A stretch of 36,377 nucleotides of DNA from Glomus cerebriforme (GCA_003550305.1 QKYT01000358.1:1193-37569), one strand, 5' to 3'; counted from the stretch's first letter, positions 1 to 11,058 are shown. The notes: a model not told the origin generated them from the letters alone. Program-made: numbers and translations.

Positions 1-930
1 AGAATGACTTATAATTATCTCTGCGATCAAGTAAATTTGAGAATTAAACAATTGCCGTAAAACCAGTTACAAAATGCATCATCTATTTGTAATTGGAGGT
101 TGGAAATTTTGATAAATTTGATTTAAGATTTAATTTTTTTTCTTTAAGTCAAATGTTTAAATTTTTTTTTTCGTCGTACTTTTTTTCTTCGTAGAAATAT
201 ATTACAAAATAATTTTAAATATTTTGATAATATTTAATACTATACTTTAGATTTCTTTATAATAACTATCGATTAGTTATGTACTTTTAATTCTTTAATT
301 CGAGCAAATCGTAATTGGCAAAATTTTTTTTTTTTAGGCAAAAATCTTTATGTAATTTTGTATTTGTATGTTCTAGTAGATAGAATATCTGATATTTCGT
401 AAAACTTTTCGTTTAATAAAATAAAAAATAAAGTCTAGACTTTTGTAAACAAAACCATAAATCACGCTTGCCCTAATAATGTTAAAATAATCTGTCTCGA
501 TTTTTGAGATCAATCGAATATTCATCACATAGAATGATCGCATGACTTAGTAAGTTACATATTGAAATTTGAAATACAATGGATCTTGTTAGTTATTGCC
601 AATCATCACAATATTTTCCGATATTTTCCTAGTAGATCAGGTCTGGACCTAATGGGTAGATCATCCATTGTATGACACCACTTTTTCGGATAACTGATAA
701 GAATTCTTACCGGATTTAATTTTTAACTATCAAATTTTCAATGAATTTATGAATGTAGATCTCAATCTATATTTCTCTTTCAAGTAATATCAGCTGATGA
801 TATATTTGTATATTGATGTAACTACATTTCTTTCAATGTATTATTTTTATTAATGGTAGTTTTTCTTTATCTGTTATCGTTGTTTATACCATTAATAATT
901 TATTTATTTTATTACATAAAATTTTTTTAT
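1..930. other. Gene-free AT-rich stretch
   Basis: No open frame with codon structure or splice-linked exons could be supported here. The sequence is AT-rich with long T runs (around 155-190 and 321-337). It leads into the promoter of the first four-helix gene. A distal 5' flank of that gene may lie within the last 200 bases, because the two paralogues further right share flanking sequence with each other over about that distance; the match to this copy is weak. Confidence 0.5.
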
Positions 931-933
931 TAA

Positions 934-947
934 AAATATATATAGGT
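934..947 (+). promoter_or_regulatory. TATA-like box of first four-helix gene
   Basis: An AAATATATATAGG-type box lies about 40-50 bases before the ATG at 987. The second and third family members have the same kind of box at the same distance (3519-3530 and 11059-11070), set in otherwise diverged upstream sequence. That conservation is the main support; transcription starts are not known. Confidence 0.45.
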
Positions 948-986
948 TAACTTTCGTTAGCTTTTGCAAATAACAGGTAAATAATC

Positions 987-1793
987 ATGAAAACTCTTGA
1001 TGTTTATTACAAAATTATTTACACTATTTACTTATTCGCATGTTTCGGTACTGGTATGAATATACAAAAATTATTTCTTTTATTAAAACTATTTTTACAT
1101 CTAATGAATTTGATTAAAAAAAAAAAATAGAAATTTGGTATGCAAACACTTTACAGAATATCGGAGGCTATAATTCTTTGTCATTAATTTCAGATATTTG
1201 GTAAATTAAATAAATTTATTTGTTTATGATTTTAATTTAATGAATTCTAATATAATTTATTTATTAAGCTATTCGACTGGAATTTTATTATTAATAATAT
1301 TAAGTAAGTATATAAATTTACACAATTATTTTAATATCTTGTTAACAATATTAATATTACGTTTATTTAGCATTATCTTATAAGGATAGTAAACGAAGTA
1401 AATATTGTTCGTGAGTATATAATAATTTATCTTTACATTTTTGTTATTTTATATTAATTAAAAAATATTTTTTTCATAATATAATATGACAGTTGGTCTT
1501 TATCCATTCTGTTATTGACTTCAGTTAGTAAGTTTTAATTATTAAAAATTAATTTGATTTATTTCATTTTCTAAAAAAAAAATATACTTTTTTTTTTAGT
1601 TAGAATTATAGCTGTAATTGTCCAAAATCCTTTTGAGTACGAAAAAATTGATAATAATGTATATAAAGCAGGATCTACGACTTATACTCTAGGTTTGTCT
1701 CACTTGCGATTCCATTCTTTTGTCTTACATTTGATTACTTTGAATCATTCAACAATATTTTACAAAAAAGTTTGTTTGTCGTTTAACACTTGA
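987..1793 (+). CDS. Small four-helix membrane protein, copy A (probable late frameshift)
   Basis: Six exons are supported by GT-AG signals and by line-up with copies B and C: 987-1053, 1131-1200, 1269-1303, 1371-1410, 1493-1527 and 1600-1793. Intron phases are 1, 2, 1, 2, 1, as in the paralogues. The protein starts MKTLDVYYKIIYTIY, a hydrophobic first segment. Exon 2 begins EIWYANTLQNIGGY and leads into further hydrophobic segments. In exon 6 the conserved stretch VYKAG, then TTYTLG, is followed by a run of three T at 1694-1696 where copy B has four. The reading frame then leaves the family frame and ends at a TGA at 1791-1793 instead of the TAA at 1784-1786 used by the others. The fourth helix would be lost, so this copy is either a recent pseudogene or carries a sequencing error. 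Function unknown; no known family recognised. Confidence 0.65.
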
Positions 1794-3480
1794 TTGTCAA
1801 TTATGAGAAATCAATATTTGATTTATTATTACATTATATAATTTTATCATATTTAAGATACTGTATATTATGTTATTATATATATCAGATATATATTATT
1901 TATATTCTTTTTGTTCACTCATCAATGTTTACTTTCGTTTACTTGTTCAATAATCTTATTAATTAAATATACTTTTGGTTTTGTTGTCGTATTAAAGGAT
2001 TACTGAAATTAAATCATGTAAATTTTAATAATTAATCGGTAATTCTGGTCAATCACATTTCTTATCGTCAGTGTCGATCTATATACAGTATATATATTAT
2101 AATCTATAATATATAATCTTTTCGCTTCATCCAGTTAGTATCCAGTTTCTTCCATTTCCATCAAAACTCTTTTCTCATATTATGTTTTTAAACAAAATAA
2201 TAATATGATATCTGAAATTCTATTTTTTTTTTTTTTTAAAAAAAAAAAAACTTTCTAATTGGTCATTGGCACGAAAAGATTTAATTGGTCAAATATTTAG
2301 ATGTTTGATCGATCAAATATTCTTCGTTTATCACAAGGAAAACATCATTTACAAAAAATCAGATTATTGTTTTATTAATATCGATGTATATTTTTTTTAA
2401 AAACGAAAATTTCTTCAGGAAATTTTGGCTTCTTATATCGATAAAGAAATTATACGAATTTTTAAATTCTGCGCCACATAATTTTGATTATTAAGGAAAT
2501 TATGTAACTATCAAACTCGCTTGTTTTTATCAATGGAAAAAATAACTACTGTAAAATAAAACGTTATTAGGCTCCGAACTTTGATCTTAATTTAAAAATT
2601 GAAAAAGTAAAAATATTATCAATAATAATATTATTATTGTCTCAAGAATTAGTCCACGACCTAAATCTTTATGGGAACTAAATATTGAATTAATACAATT
2701 ATAGTAATTTTGGCTAGTGTTGTGTTCTTTCAACTGATATATCTGATATAAAAATGGAAACAGCCACAAACTACTAGAAAAACTACAATTTGAAATTCTT
2801 TGTGATTGAATAGATTAATAGATTATTTATTATTTTAGACAAACTTATCAGTTATTAGCAATTATGCTAAACATATAAAGGAGATAGTGATGATTTTTAT
2901 AGGACACTAAGCGAAAATGACTTGTACGACAATGGATGTTCTGTCAGCATAGTTTGCATAGAGTATCATATAAAAATTTACTATCAAAGATTAAACTTTA
3001 GTTATTATAGTTATAGTAAAATTAATTTATGTTGTTCTTCTAACTAAATCGATGTATTTCCTCACTTTAATAACTTTGAATCCTTCTTATTATTTTCCTT
3101 TTTTTTTTCTTAAAAAAAAAATTCCATTTTAACATTATTACATTAATATATTTATAGCATTACTAAAAAGTTTATAATGCGTAAGTTATTAATAAATTTT
3201 AAAGATTTCAGATATGTTATACGGCTAATCAAATATATGCGAATCAAGTTAACAACACGAGGAGGAAATTCGATATTTGCTTCTCGTTGATCATTCGTTA
3301 ATATGGCAATATAATGTATGTTGGTCAAGAAAGTAATTTTTGTCCTTCCGCTTTACTTCAGACAATGGTTTTGTAGATCATTCTATATTTTTCTTCATTA
3401 TAAATGATCATATCGCCACTTTTCATTATTTTACCTAATTTGACGATTGTTTTTCTTAATCATTATATTCATTTAGACAA
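1794..3480. other. Gene-free spacer between copies A and B
   Basis: No coding region could be supported. The first 250 bases resemble the 3' flank of copy B, so the duplicated unit extends past the stop codon. There are T and A runs at 2222-2250, a perfect 14-base palindrome TTTGATCGATCAAA at 2304-2317, and AT-rich filler. From about 3295 the sequence resembles the 5' flank of copy C (around 10850-11040), including shared AAGAAAGTAATTTT and TTTGACGAT words; this is the promoter side of copy B. Confidence 0.5.
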
Positions 3481-3518
3481 TCATTTATTTATTTTATTAC
3501 ATAAATTCATTTTTTTTT

Positions 3519-3530
3519 AAATATATATAG
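3519..3530 (+). promoter_or_regulatory. TATA-like box of copy B
   Basis: AAATATATATAG lies about 47 bases before the ATG at 3577, in the position occupied by the same box in copies A and C. Confidence 0.45.
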
Positions 3531-3576
3531 GTTCAGTTTAAATTTTTCGTTCTGACTCGCGAAAAATAAAATAGCT

Positions 3577-4396
3577 ATGAAAACTCTTTATATTTATAAA
3601 ATTATTTACATTATTTACTACTTCACATGTTTTGGTACAGGTATTAATTTACAAAATTATTTCTTTTATTGTGACTAATGAATTAATTAAAAAAAAATAA
3701 ATTAGAAATTTGGTATGCAATCACTTTACGGAATATCGGAGGCTATGACTTTTTGTCATTAATTTCAGATATTTGGTAAATAAAATTATATAAATTTTTT
3801 ATAATTAAATATTTGATTATGATTTTTAATTCAACAAATTCTAATATAATTTATTTATTTAAGTTATTTGACTGGAATTTTGTTCTTAATAGTATTGAGT
3901 AAGTATATAAATTTACACCATTATTTTAAAATCTTACTGATAAATATTAAGATTATCATTATTTGTTTATTTAGTATTACCAGCAATTTATAATGATGAT
4001 TGGTGTGGTTGTTGTTTGTGAGTATATAATAAATTATCCTTACATTTTTGTTATTTTATATTAAAACTGGATGATTTTTTCATAATACAATATAACAGTT
4101 GCTCTTTGTTCATTCAGATAGTGAGTTCAATTAGTAAGTTTCAATTATTAAAAATTTAATTTGATTTATTTCATTTACTAGAGATACTTATTTTTTTTGG
4201 TTATATAGTTAGGATTGCTGCTGTAATTAATCAAAATCCTTTTGATAACGAAAACATTGATAATAATGTATATAAAGCAGGATTTACAAGTTATACTTTA
4301 GGTTTTGTCTCACTTGCATTCCCATACCTTCCTCTTACATTTGGTTTATTTGAATCATTTAAAAATACTTTACAAAAAAATTTACTTGTCGTTTAA
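3577..4396 (+). CDS. Small four-helix membrane protein, copy B (intact)
   Basis: Exons are 3577-3640, 3706-3775, 3864-3898, 3975-4017, 4099-4133 and 4209-4396. Together they give 435 bases, a 144-residue protein with no internal stop. Hydrophobic segments fall at about residues 4-20, 38-62, 71-89 and 106-130, so four membrane helices with short loops are likely. A Cys-rich loop (DDWCGCCFC) lies at 65-72. Landmarks shared with copies A and C are EIWY at the exon 1/2 junction, SDI before exon 3, VYKAGFTSYTLGF in exon 6, and the C-terminal end TLQKNLLVV. Introns start GTATT, GTAAA, GTAAG or GTGAG and end in AG. Codon-level comparison shows substitutions spread over bases but the frame kept in every exon, which argues for selection on the protein. 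I do not recognise the family; the role could be in the plasma membrane or an internal membrane. Confidence 0.75.
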
Positions 4397-4819
4397 CACT
4401 TTATTGTCACAAATATTACATAATATAATTTTTTTTTCATTTTATCGTAATAGATTATCATATTTTATTTTTTTTAAATTCTCTTTTTTTCACTTACCAA
4501 TTTTATTTTTTTTATTTCGCAATAAATTAAAGTATACTTTTGATTTTGCTATCAAATTGAAGAATTACTAAAATCAAATCATGAAATATGTTGTACCCAA
4601 GTTGACAATTGGCCTAAATTATCGGCTCATTTTTATAATGCCTTAAGAAATACCCAACGATACTTCCCTTATATAGTAATAATTATTGATTTGGGATATA
4701 TAGGCACAACAAAACTTTGAAGTTCCAATCTAACTATAAAAAGGAACTAATTAGCAATCATAAGACTGATAAGAGGCATAATAACATTTTTAATAAGCTT
4801 TAAACCGTCAGAAAATGAT
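4397..4819. other. Gene-free 3' flank of copy B
   Basis: AT-rich sequence without a supportable gene. The segment up to about 4580 resembles the 3' flanks of copies A and C. The open frame that overlaps the end of copy B in another frame is a shadow of exon 6 plus this AT-rich tail. Confidence 0.5.
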
Positions 4820-4829
4820 AATCTATATT

Positions 4830-5100
4830 AGAGCTTGGAACCGGTCCAAAAAACTTTAACCGGTTAATAACCGGTTAAAACTTAATTCTGGCCGGCATTA
4901 AAATTTGACCGGAATTATTAACGTTAAAAAAAATTCCGAATTTTGTTAAATTTTGGCCAGCGTTAAAGTTTGACCAGAATTAACTTATTGAAATTCAACT
5001 AATATGGAAATGAACTGCATTTTAACCGGTTAAATTAAAAATTAAGTTAAATTAACCGGTTAACAGATTTCTTAACCGTCTTAACCTGGTTCCAAGCTCT
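4830..5100. mobile_element. Mutator-like MITE with 10-base target duplication
   Basis: The 271-base element begins AGAGCTTGGAACC and ends with the exact inverse GGTTCCAAGCTCT (4830-4842 and 5088-5100). It is flanked by a perfect 10-base direct repeat AATCTATATT at 4820-4829 and 5101-5110. A target duplication of 9-11 bases points to the Mutator superfamily. The interior holds four AACCGGTTA-type palindromes and two copies of a TTAATTCTGGCCG...GGCCAGAATTAA-type inverted motif also found elsewhere in the window. It has no coding capacity, so it is non-autonomous. Confidence 0.75.
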
Positions 5101-5345
5101 AATCTATATTTGGAAATTGATCTTAACCAACTGAAACTCGATTAATATGATTGTCAAAAAATTTTGGAAAAATCACAAGCTTCCAGCATTCTTTTTTTTC
5201 GTTAATGGCGGAGTCTAACTCCATGAAAATATAAAATATGAATTTTAGTTTAAAAATTTATCTTTTTGTGTATATCATCATAAATATTTAATGCAGTTGC
5301 TCTATTAATTATTACAGAAATATATTACAATTTTTTTTATAAAAT

Positions 5346-7709
5346 TTGTTCAAACAATATAAATTTCAACAAAAAACAATTCTTGCTGATAAATCTCTTA
5401 CAAAAGATGAAAAAACTAAAACAATAAGATTGTTAAATGAACTTTATGACCAACAGAAAATTCTTTATAATGATAGAGAAAGAAGAATTTGTGAAAATTG
5501 TAAACAAGAAATGTATAGCTATAACATATTGTGAATATTGTGTTCGAAATTATTTAAAATTGAAATGTACATCTGGAAATAATGATATTGATAATTTAAT
5601 ACAGAAATGCCAAACAGAAACACTTGTTCCATATAAGTGGATCCCATACAATAATTTATAAAATATTAAATATCTAACTAAAGGTCAATGCTCTGGAATT
5701 TATACAGTATATTGGATTTATGGACATTATATTGAATGGAATTCTAGAGAACAACAATTAACATGACTCGGGTCTTATAATGTAATACTTAAAAAATTGA
5801 AAAATGTTGAAAATACCAATAAAAGCTGGCTTGAAGAGGTTTGTTATTTTTAAAAATTAGTATAAAAAAAAGTTTAAAATAAATTTTTAAAATTTTAAAA
5901 ATTTTTTATAGGCTAAATCACATTTAACAATAAGCAATAAATTGGTTTAACACAAGTTCCAGTAGATGGAGATTATATGCTTGTAACGCGTGAAATGGAT
6001 ATAGATTTAAGAAATTATTTACAACAAAATCATAAGCGACTTATATGGAAAGAAAGAATTAGGATTGTTAATAAAATAATTAATGCACTTTATAGGACCC
6101 GAAATATATATGTAGGGAAATTTTATCAGGGTAGGTTAGGATATGCGTACAAAATAAGGAATTTTTAATCAAAGTTAAGTTATCAGAATGTGTATTTTTA
6201 ACAGATTTTCCTTTAAGTAGAAGAGTTAATTTGCGTATTTTGCAGATCATATATATTATCAGTTATATATGTAGTTCCAAATATGAAAATTTCGAAAAGA
6301 TTCCCATTACTTAGAAATTATATATTTGTTATATATGGTGTTACTGAAAAGAATGTAAATGAAACAATATAATAAAATTACAATAAAAAATTTTGTTTAT
6401 TAATATTTTTTTTAAACAAATATTATTTGCGCAAAAATAAACAATGAATAATTCATATGATTAAAGGTCAGGAGACCAATTTGCTTATTTTTTCATTTTT
6501 TCTAATTATTCAGTGTCAAGTGATAATTTTGCGTACTGATCTTATAAAAAACCCTTGCGTACAGCTATTAGTAAAATCTTAAAAAGTCAACATATATATT
6601 TCAGGGTTCTCACTTTATTATATTCATAAAGAGAAAGCAATTCATAGAGATTTGCATTCAGGAAACATATTATATTCATAATTTAATGATGGAATATTAG
6701 TGATCTTGGATTTTGTGGACCGGCTGATAAATCATCAAAAATTATATATAAATCTTCCTTATGTAGCAACTGAAGTTAGAAAAGAATATACTTATAAATC
6801 TGATATTTATGGTATCGCAATGCTTATATGGGAAATTTCATCTGGACAACCACCATTTTTTAATTATATTCATGATTATTACCTTGCAACAAATATCGTT
6901 AATGGTATAAGACCAAAAATTGTACCAGGAACACCTTTAGAATATAAAAATTTAATGGAACAATGTTGGGATGCTGATCCATTAAAAAGACCTGATATTC
7001 AAACTCTTTGGAAAAATATAGAAAAAATTGGAACATATATTTAATTTGTTTAAACCTGAAACAAATAATAATTTAAAAACAGATGAATCAATTAGCTTAA
7101 AAACAGATTATACAAATAATGCAAATAGCAGATTATGTACTTTGATAATTAATATAAGTAACATTTTTTTAAAACAATAATAGAAGAACAACTGAAGAAG
7201 ATAAAGATCAAAAAATTTTGTTTATAAAGTATTTAAAATTTTTTATAGCATTTTTAAATTTTTTTTTTTTCTAATAGCATTTCATAGTAAACCATATGAT
7301 ATTGATAAATTTTATTTGATGTATTTAAAATATTTAATGTTAATTTCTTTTTTTTAGTTGATGATTCAATAATTCAAGTGGCCACAATTATGTCAGCACG
7401 TCTAAAACGAATATTATTTTAAATGGTAATTATTTATTTGTAATTTTAATATTTTGGTTTTGAAATTATAAAATAATAATACATTGTTTATCGATGTAAT
7501 TTTTTTTTAGATGTTAAAAATGATCACAAAAGAGAAACAATGCAACTCAACTAAGAAAACAAAATATTGTTATTAATAGTAAGTAAATTTTCATTCAGAA
7601 GAACAGGATGAATTAGAAATTCCTAAAGGTAACATTTATGTAAATACATTCTTTTTTCTAAAAAAGTTTTTTTTTATTAATTTATATTTTTACTTTAGAT
7701 AGATTTTAA
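5346..7709 (+). pseudogene. Dead copy of TKL-type protein kinase gene
   Basis: This segment lines up along nearly its full length with the intact kinase at 32875-35118, starting near codon 32 of that gene. The first exon keeps the region before the Cys motif (ICENCKQE) but gains bases just after it and shifts frame. Later there is a CAA-to-TAA stop near 5660 and a TGA near 5764. The second exon lost about 20 bases near 5945 and is then split by a 517-base element. After it, IHKEKAIHRDLHSGN is still readable, but the SDLGF region is out of frame. The C-lobe from 6700 to 7044 is open (LPYVATEV, where the intact gene has APE; CWDADPLKRPDI). The small tail exons are recognisable to the terminal D/R-F-stop at 7699-7709. 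It cannot make a working kinase. Confidence 0.85.
6094..6610. mobile_element. hAT-like element inserted in dead kinase
   Basis: A 517-base insertion interrupts the kinase sequence between the codons for ALY and the following IHKEK stretch of the intact copy. It is flanked by a perfect 8-base direct repeat CACTTTAT (6086-6093 and 6611-6618). Its ends are inverted repeats of about 20 bases: AGGACCCGAAATATATATGT on the left, and AGAACCCTGAAATATATATG on the right read inward. The word TGCGTA recurs near both ends (about 6143, 6230, 6531 and 6554), the arrangement of subterminal transposase sites in hAT elements. No transposase is present, so it is non-autonomous. The 8-base duplication fits hAT; assignment to a family is inference. 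Confidence 0.75.
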
Positions 7710-7969
7710 TAGTTAGCTTCTAAAATTATTTTTGAATTAATTTAAACGCTAAGAATATAGTAGAATGTTTTGCAAGCTTCCTAGTTTGTTAATTTTTTTT
7801 TATATTATATTATACTGTAATAAAAAAATTTACAATTACTAAATGAATAATATAAAAAAAAAGAATTAAATCTACAGTTACAAATTGATGGAGCAGAATA
7901 AAATTGTAAAAATTTATTACAGCTATACGTTGGATCGATGTATTTGCTTTAAAGGTTATTATTGGAAAT
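7710..7969. other. Short AT-rich spacer
   Basis: This stretch follows the dead kinase copy and resembles, loosely, the 3' flank of the intact kinase after 35118. No gene is visible. Confidence 0.4.
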
Positions 7970-8236
7970 AAGTATTACTTATATCCTGGCTAATTAGGGA
8001 TAAGTAAAAGTTACTAGATTCGGATAAATGATTGGCCGATCTAAAGTAAAATTTTACTTCTTCCAATTAGCCACTATTATATACGGTAAATGAGTCTTAG
8101 TAGTAATTTGAGATTCATATGTAAAAAGCTTATTATTAATACATAAATCTTAAGGAATAAGTAATAGTTATATCCTGGCTAATTAGGAATAAGTAAAATT
8201 TTACTATTCCAATTGGCCAGGATATAACTATTACAT
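7970..8236. repeat. Nested inverted-repeat element
   Basis: Both ends carry versions of the same arm, TTATATCCTGGCTAATTAG on the left and its inverse CCAATTGGCCAGGATATAA on the right. Inside there is a second inner pair of arms. The right half alone (8162-8233) is a near-perfect hairpin with arms of about 35 bases around AAAATTTT. A first, more diverged hairpin spans about 7970-8083. The whole is best read as a foldback MITE or a duplicated hairpin; no clear target duplication was found. Confidence 0.6.
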
Positions 8237-8801
8237 ATACAAAGTTAATAAGCGAAGCTATTACAACTATAATTTTAAATTTAGTGTTTTTCTATTTATA
8301 TAATCATGATTTTAGAAATTTGTCTACATAAAGAATTTTTATACGCTCATTTCCAAGAATGCGGTATGGCTTCTTGTAAATCCCATGATCCTTTCAGTTA
8401 CAATCATTTGTTATAATAGCTATTTAATATTTTAAAAATTTTTTTAACGTGAACTTCATTCCGCTCTATTGTGCAATTATATATAAAAAAAAAAACCTTT
8501 AATTTTACATTTTCTTATTTAGTCTCCAAGATAATCTTTTATTGAAAGTTTCCGCAGAAATGAATCAATAAATTTTAATTTAAATGATAAATTTCTAAGT
8601 ATTTATTTGGGAAATTATTAAATTTTTATTTTTATTTGAATTTTTTGAAAATAAAAATTTTTCTATTTGATTTATTGCAATAAAAATGGGTGTAATCATC
8701 ATAATAGTTGATGACTCTTTTGTAAAATCACTTTAATTATTATAAAATGTCAGACTCATAGATCATATTTTGTATGTCACACAAAATATTATATATATTT
8801 T

Positions 8802-8884
8802 GGCATAATTCATAATTATTATTATTTTTATTATTTTTTATAAATTATGAGGCATAATTCATATTTTTTTTTTATAAATTATGA
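8802..8884. repeat. Two-unit tandem repeat
   Basis: Two units each begin GGCATAATTCATA and end TTTATAAATTATGA (8802-8850 and 8851-8884). The second is shorter in its AT-rich middle. Each unit is itself roughly palindromic (CATAATTC and AATTATG). Confidence 0.6.
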
Positions 8885-8979
8885 CAGTATTTTATTTTTC
8901 AAAATTTGCACAACTGATAAAGTAAGATTATCTTATTTTCCATGAGAAAAAGTTATATATTAATGAGTAGTGCTAAATC

Positions 8980-9047
8980 TCACCGGTCACTACCGGTGAT
9001 TGTCACCATTTAATTCTGGCCGAACATGATAATTTCGGCCAGAGTTA
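8980..9047 (+). repeat. Hairpin plus 52-base dispersed palindromic motif
   Basis: TCACCGGT-CACT-ACCGGTGA is a perfect 8-base-arm hairpin at 8980-8999. It overlaps a 52-base motif (8996-9047) that starts GTGATTGTCAC and contains TTAATTCTGGCCG and, inverted, CGGCCAGAGTTA. The same 52 bases recur on the minus strand at 14410-14461 with the same length and 45 matching positions. Confidence 0.65.
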
Positions 9048-9546
9048 AGATGCTTGTAAAAAAAAAAAAATTTAATTAAATAAGCATAATATGTTTTGAT
9101 ATCAATCGCACCGAATTTTGAAAAAAAATGCAAAAATCAAATTTTCAAAAACTACCTAAACAACAGCTTTTCTAAACAGAAAAACCTTTTCTATTCACAA
9201 ATTTACACATATAGATAGTGTATATATTAAGATTAGTTAACATATTAGTCGAAAATTCAAATAAAGTAAAAAAATTTCCTGTGCAGTGACAATGACATTT
9301 AGCAAAATTCTATATTAATTAGACATTTCTTAACAAGATGTAAATTATTTTTTATAGTCTACATACTTTTTTTAATATACAAATTTAAGAAATTTGATTT
9401 TGCACAAATTTTTATATTACATAATAATCCCACAAACAAGGAATATCTAGGAATATAATTCAACGCAGAGAGCTGTAACTATTGGCAATTATTTTACACG
9501 TTATTATATTATATTATTGTTATATTTAAAAGATTATATGTTACAT

Positions 9547-9690
9547 AAAATCCTTTTAATTACGAAAAAATTCATAATAGTGTAGGATTTACGAGTTATA
9601 CCTTAGGGTTTGTTTCATGCATGGTTTCATTCCTTCTTTTTGCATTGGATTACTTTGAACCATTTATAACAGATAAATCTAATTTCACAG
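9547..9690 (+). pseudogene. Last-exon fragment of four-helix family (copy D)
   Basis: This block reads NPFNYEKIHNSVGFTSYTLG in one frame, followed by FVSCMVSFLLF and LDYFEPFI. It matches the exon 6 core of copies A-C (NPF, FTSYTLGF, the fourth helix, then Phe-rich end). Relative to the others it lacks the VYKA residues before GFTSY. It also diverges before the TLQKNLLVV end. None of exons 1-5 could be found upstream, although an AGCTGTAA word at about 9470 may be a remnant of the exon 6 start. It is a relict of a fourth family member lying between B and C. Confidence 0.75.
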
Positions 9691-11058
9691 ATCGTATAAA
9701 GCTAAAATTAGTGTTGCTCGAACGTTTATTATATTAATATGTTTTTTTAAATATTTTTGTTGTAGCCCAAACTCTACCATGTCACAAATCAAACTTGGGA
9801 AAACCTTATATCCGAAACTTGAAATTAACCCAGTCTTAAATGGTGATGCGAGACGTTAAACATTTAAAATTTACTAGCTTGATTGGTTTGGGATATGGTT
9901 AAATTTCGGATATAGGATTGTCCCAAGTTTGATTTGGAATCCATTATTTTCCATTAGGATGTCGATCTCATATGACAATCACTCATTGACGTAACTCCAC
10001 ACAGTTTTGATGTATAACGTAACTAAAAAGCTGAAAAGAATAAAAGTTACAAATATTAAATAAATTAGAAAGTTATTATTTATTTTATTTATATATAATA
10101 ATTAAACTACCTTAATTGACAGCACTATTTAATATGGTTGTGTACTAATGGAATAAGTAGAATAAAATTTTGAAAGATAATTTTGTATTTCTTTCTTAAA
10201 TTTTGAAATTTTAAATGTAGAGTTCAACATTAAAAGTTTATTATTAAGAGTTAAAATTCAAATATTTTACGTCAAAAGTTTATGTAAATCTAAGTCAAAA
10301 CCATACGGCAAAAGTCGTTTGTGAAGTCATGTGAAATTGTGACGCAATTGGCGTGACGCTCAAATGACGTAACTATTATAAAGTTCACACTTTATCGTCG
10401 TATTTTTTTTTATTTTTATTTTTATTTCGTTCATTCGCTCAATAAACTTAATAATTACTGTAAATATACTAATGTAGAAAAAATCATGACTTTATTAGTC
10501 TAATTTATGCTTTTCCTAAAAACGTCATTATGCTTCAACTAAATATTTAGATGCAAACCTTTTCATTATGACTAAACATTTACAAAAAAAAAAATAGAAA
10601 TTTAACGGAAAGTTCATTATACAATTATGCGAAGGACTTAAATTATGAATCACATATTTTAATGAACAAGAAAATTACGAATACAAGCTGAAGAAATATT
10701 ACTATAAAAGTAAAAATTTTAGAAATTACTGTGACTTTAGATAAACTACTCGTACTAAAAAAAAAAGATTATCATTCGTTATACAAAGATAAAGTGTTAC
10801 GTATCAAAAAGTATTCATCTCATCTCATGTTACCTTCTTGACCATGCATATGGTAATACAATATGTGTGGGTCAAAAAAATAAGTAAAAAGTTAAGAAAG
10901 TAATTTTCCAGACAATTATTTTGTAGATTTTTCTTTTTTTAGTAAAATCAGCTACACATGATCATATTAGTCAACCGCCGCTTTTCATTAATTTACTTAT
11001 TTGACGATGGTTTATTTTATTTCTACAGTACTATTCCTTAATCATTTTTTTTTGTTAG
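9691..11058. other. Gene-free stretch with one foldback repeat
   Basis: No coding region is supported. The foldback at 9786-9935 lies here. From about 10820 the sequence resembles the 5' flank of copy B and is the upstream region of copy C. Confidence 0.5.
9786..9935. repeat. 150-base foldback repeat
   Basis: The ends are inverted: AAATCAAACTTGGGA then TATATCCGAAA on the left, and TTTCGGATATA then TCCCAAGTTTGATTT on the right. The arms span about 32 bases with few mismatches, extending inward with a weaker GGTTAA / TTAACC match. It looks like a small MITE; no target duplication was identified. Confidence 0.65.

Larger units (their letters stand above)
8237..9540. other. Gene-free stretch with short repeats
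   Basis: No gene is supported. It contains the tandem pair at 8802-8884 and the CCGGT hairpin with the 52-base dispersed motif at 8980-9047. The remainder is AT-rich with short A and T runs. Confidence 0.5.

Noticed and set aside
1143..1193. Alternative intron (GTATGC...TTTCAG) inside exon 2 of the four-helix family
   Set aside because: The sequence has plausible splice ends, but it stays open and conserved as protein in all three copies, so it is more likely coding. cDNA would decide.
2587..2769. 60-codon minus-strand frame
   Set aside because: It is low-complexity AT-rich sequence with no homology among copies, no splice partners and no conserved motif.
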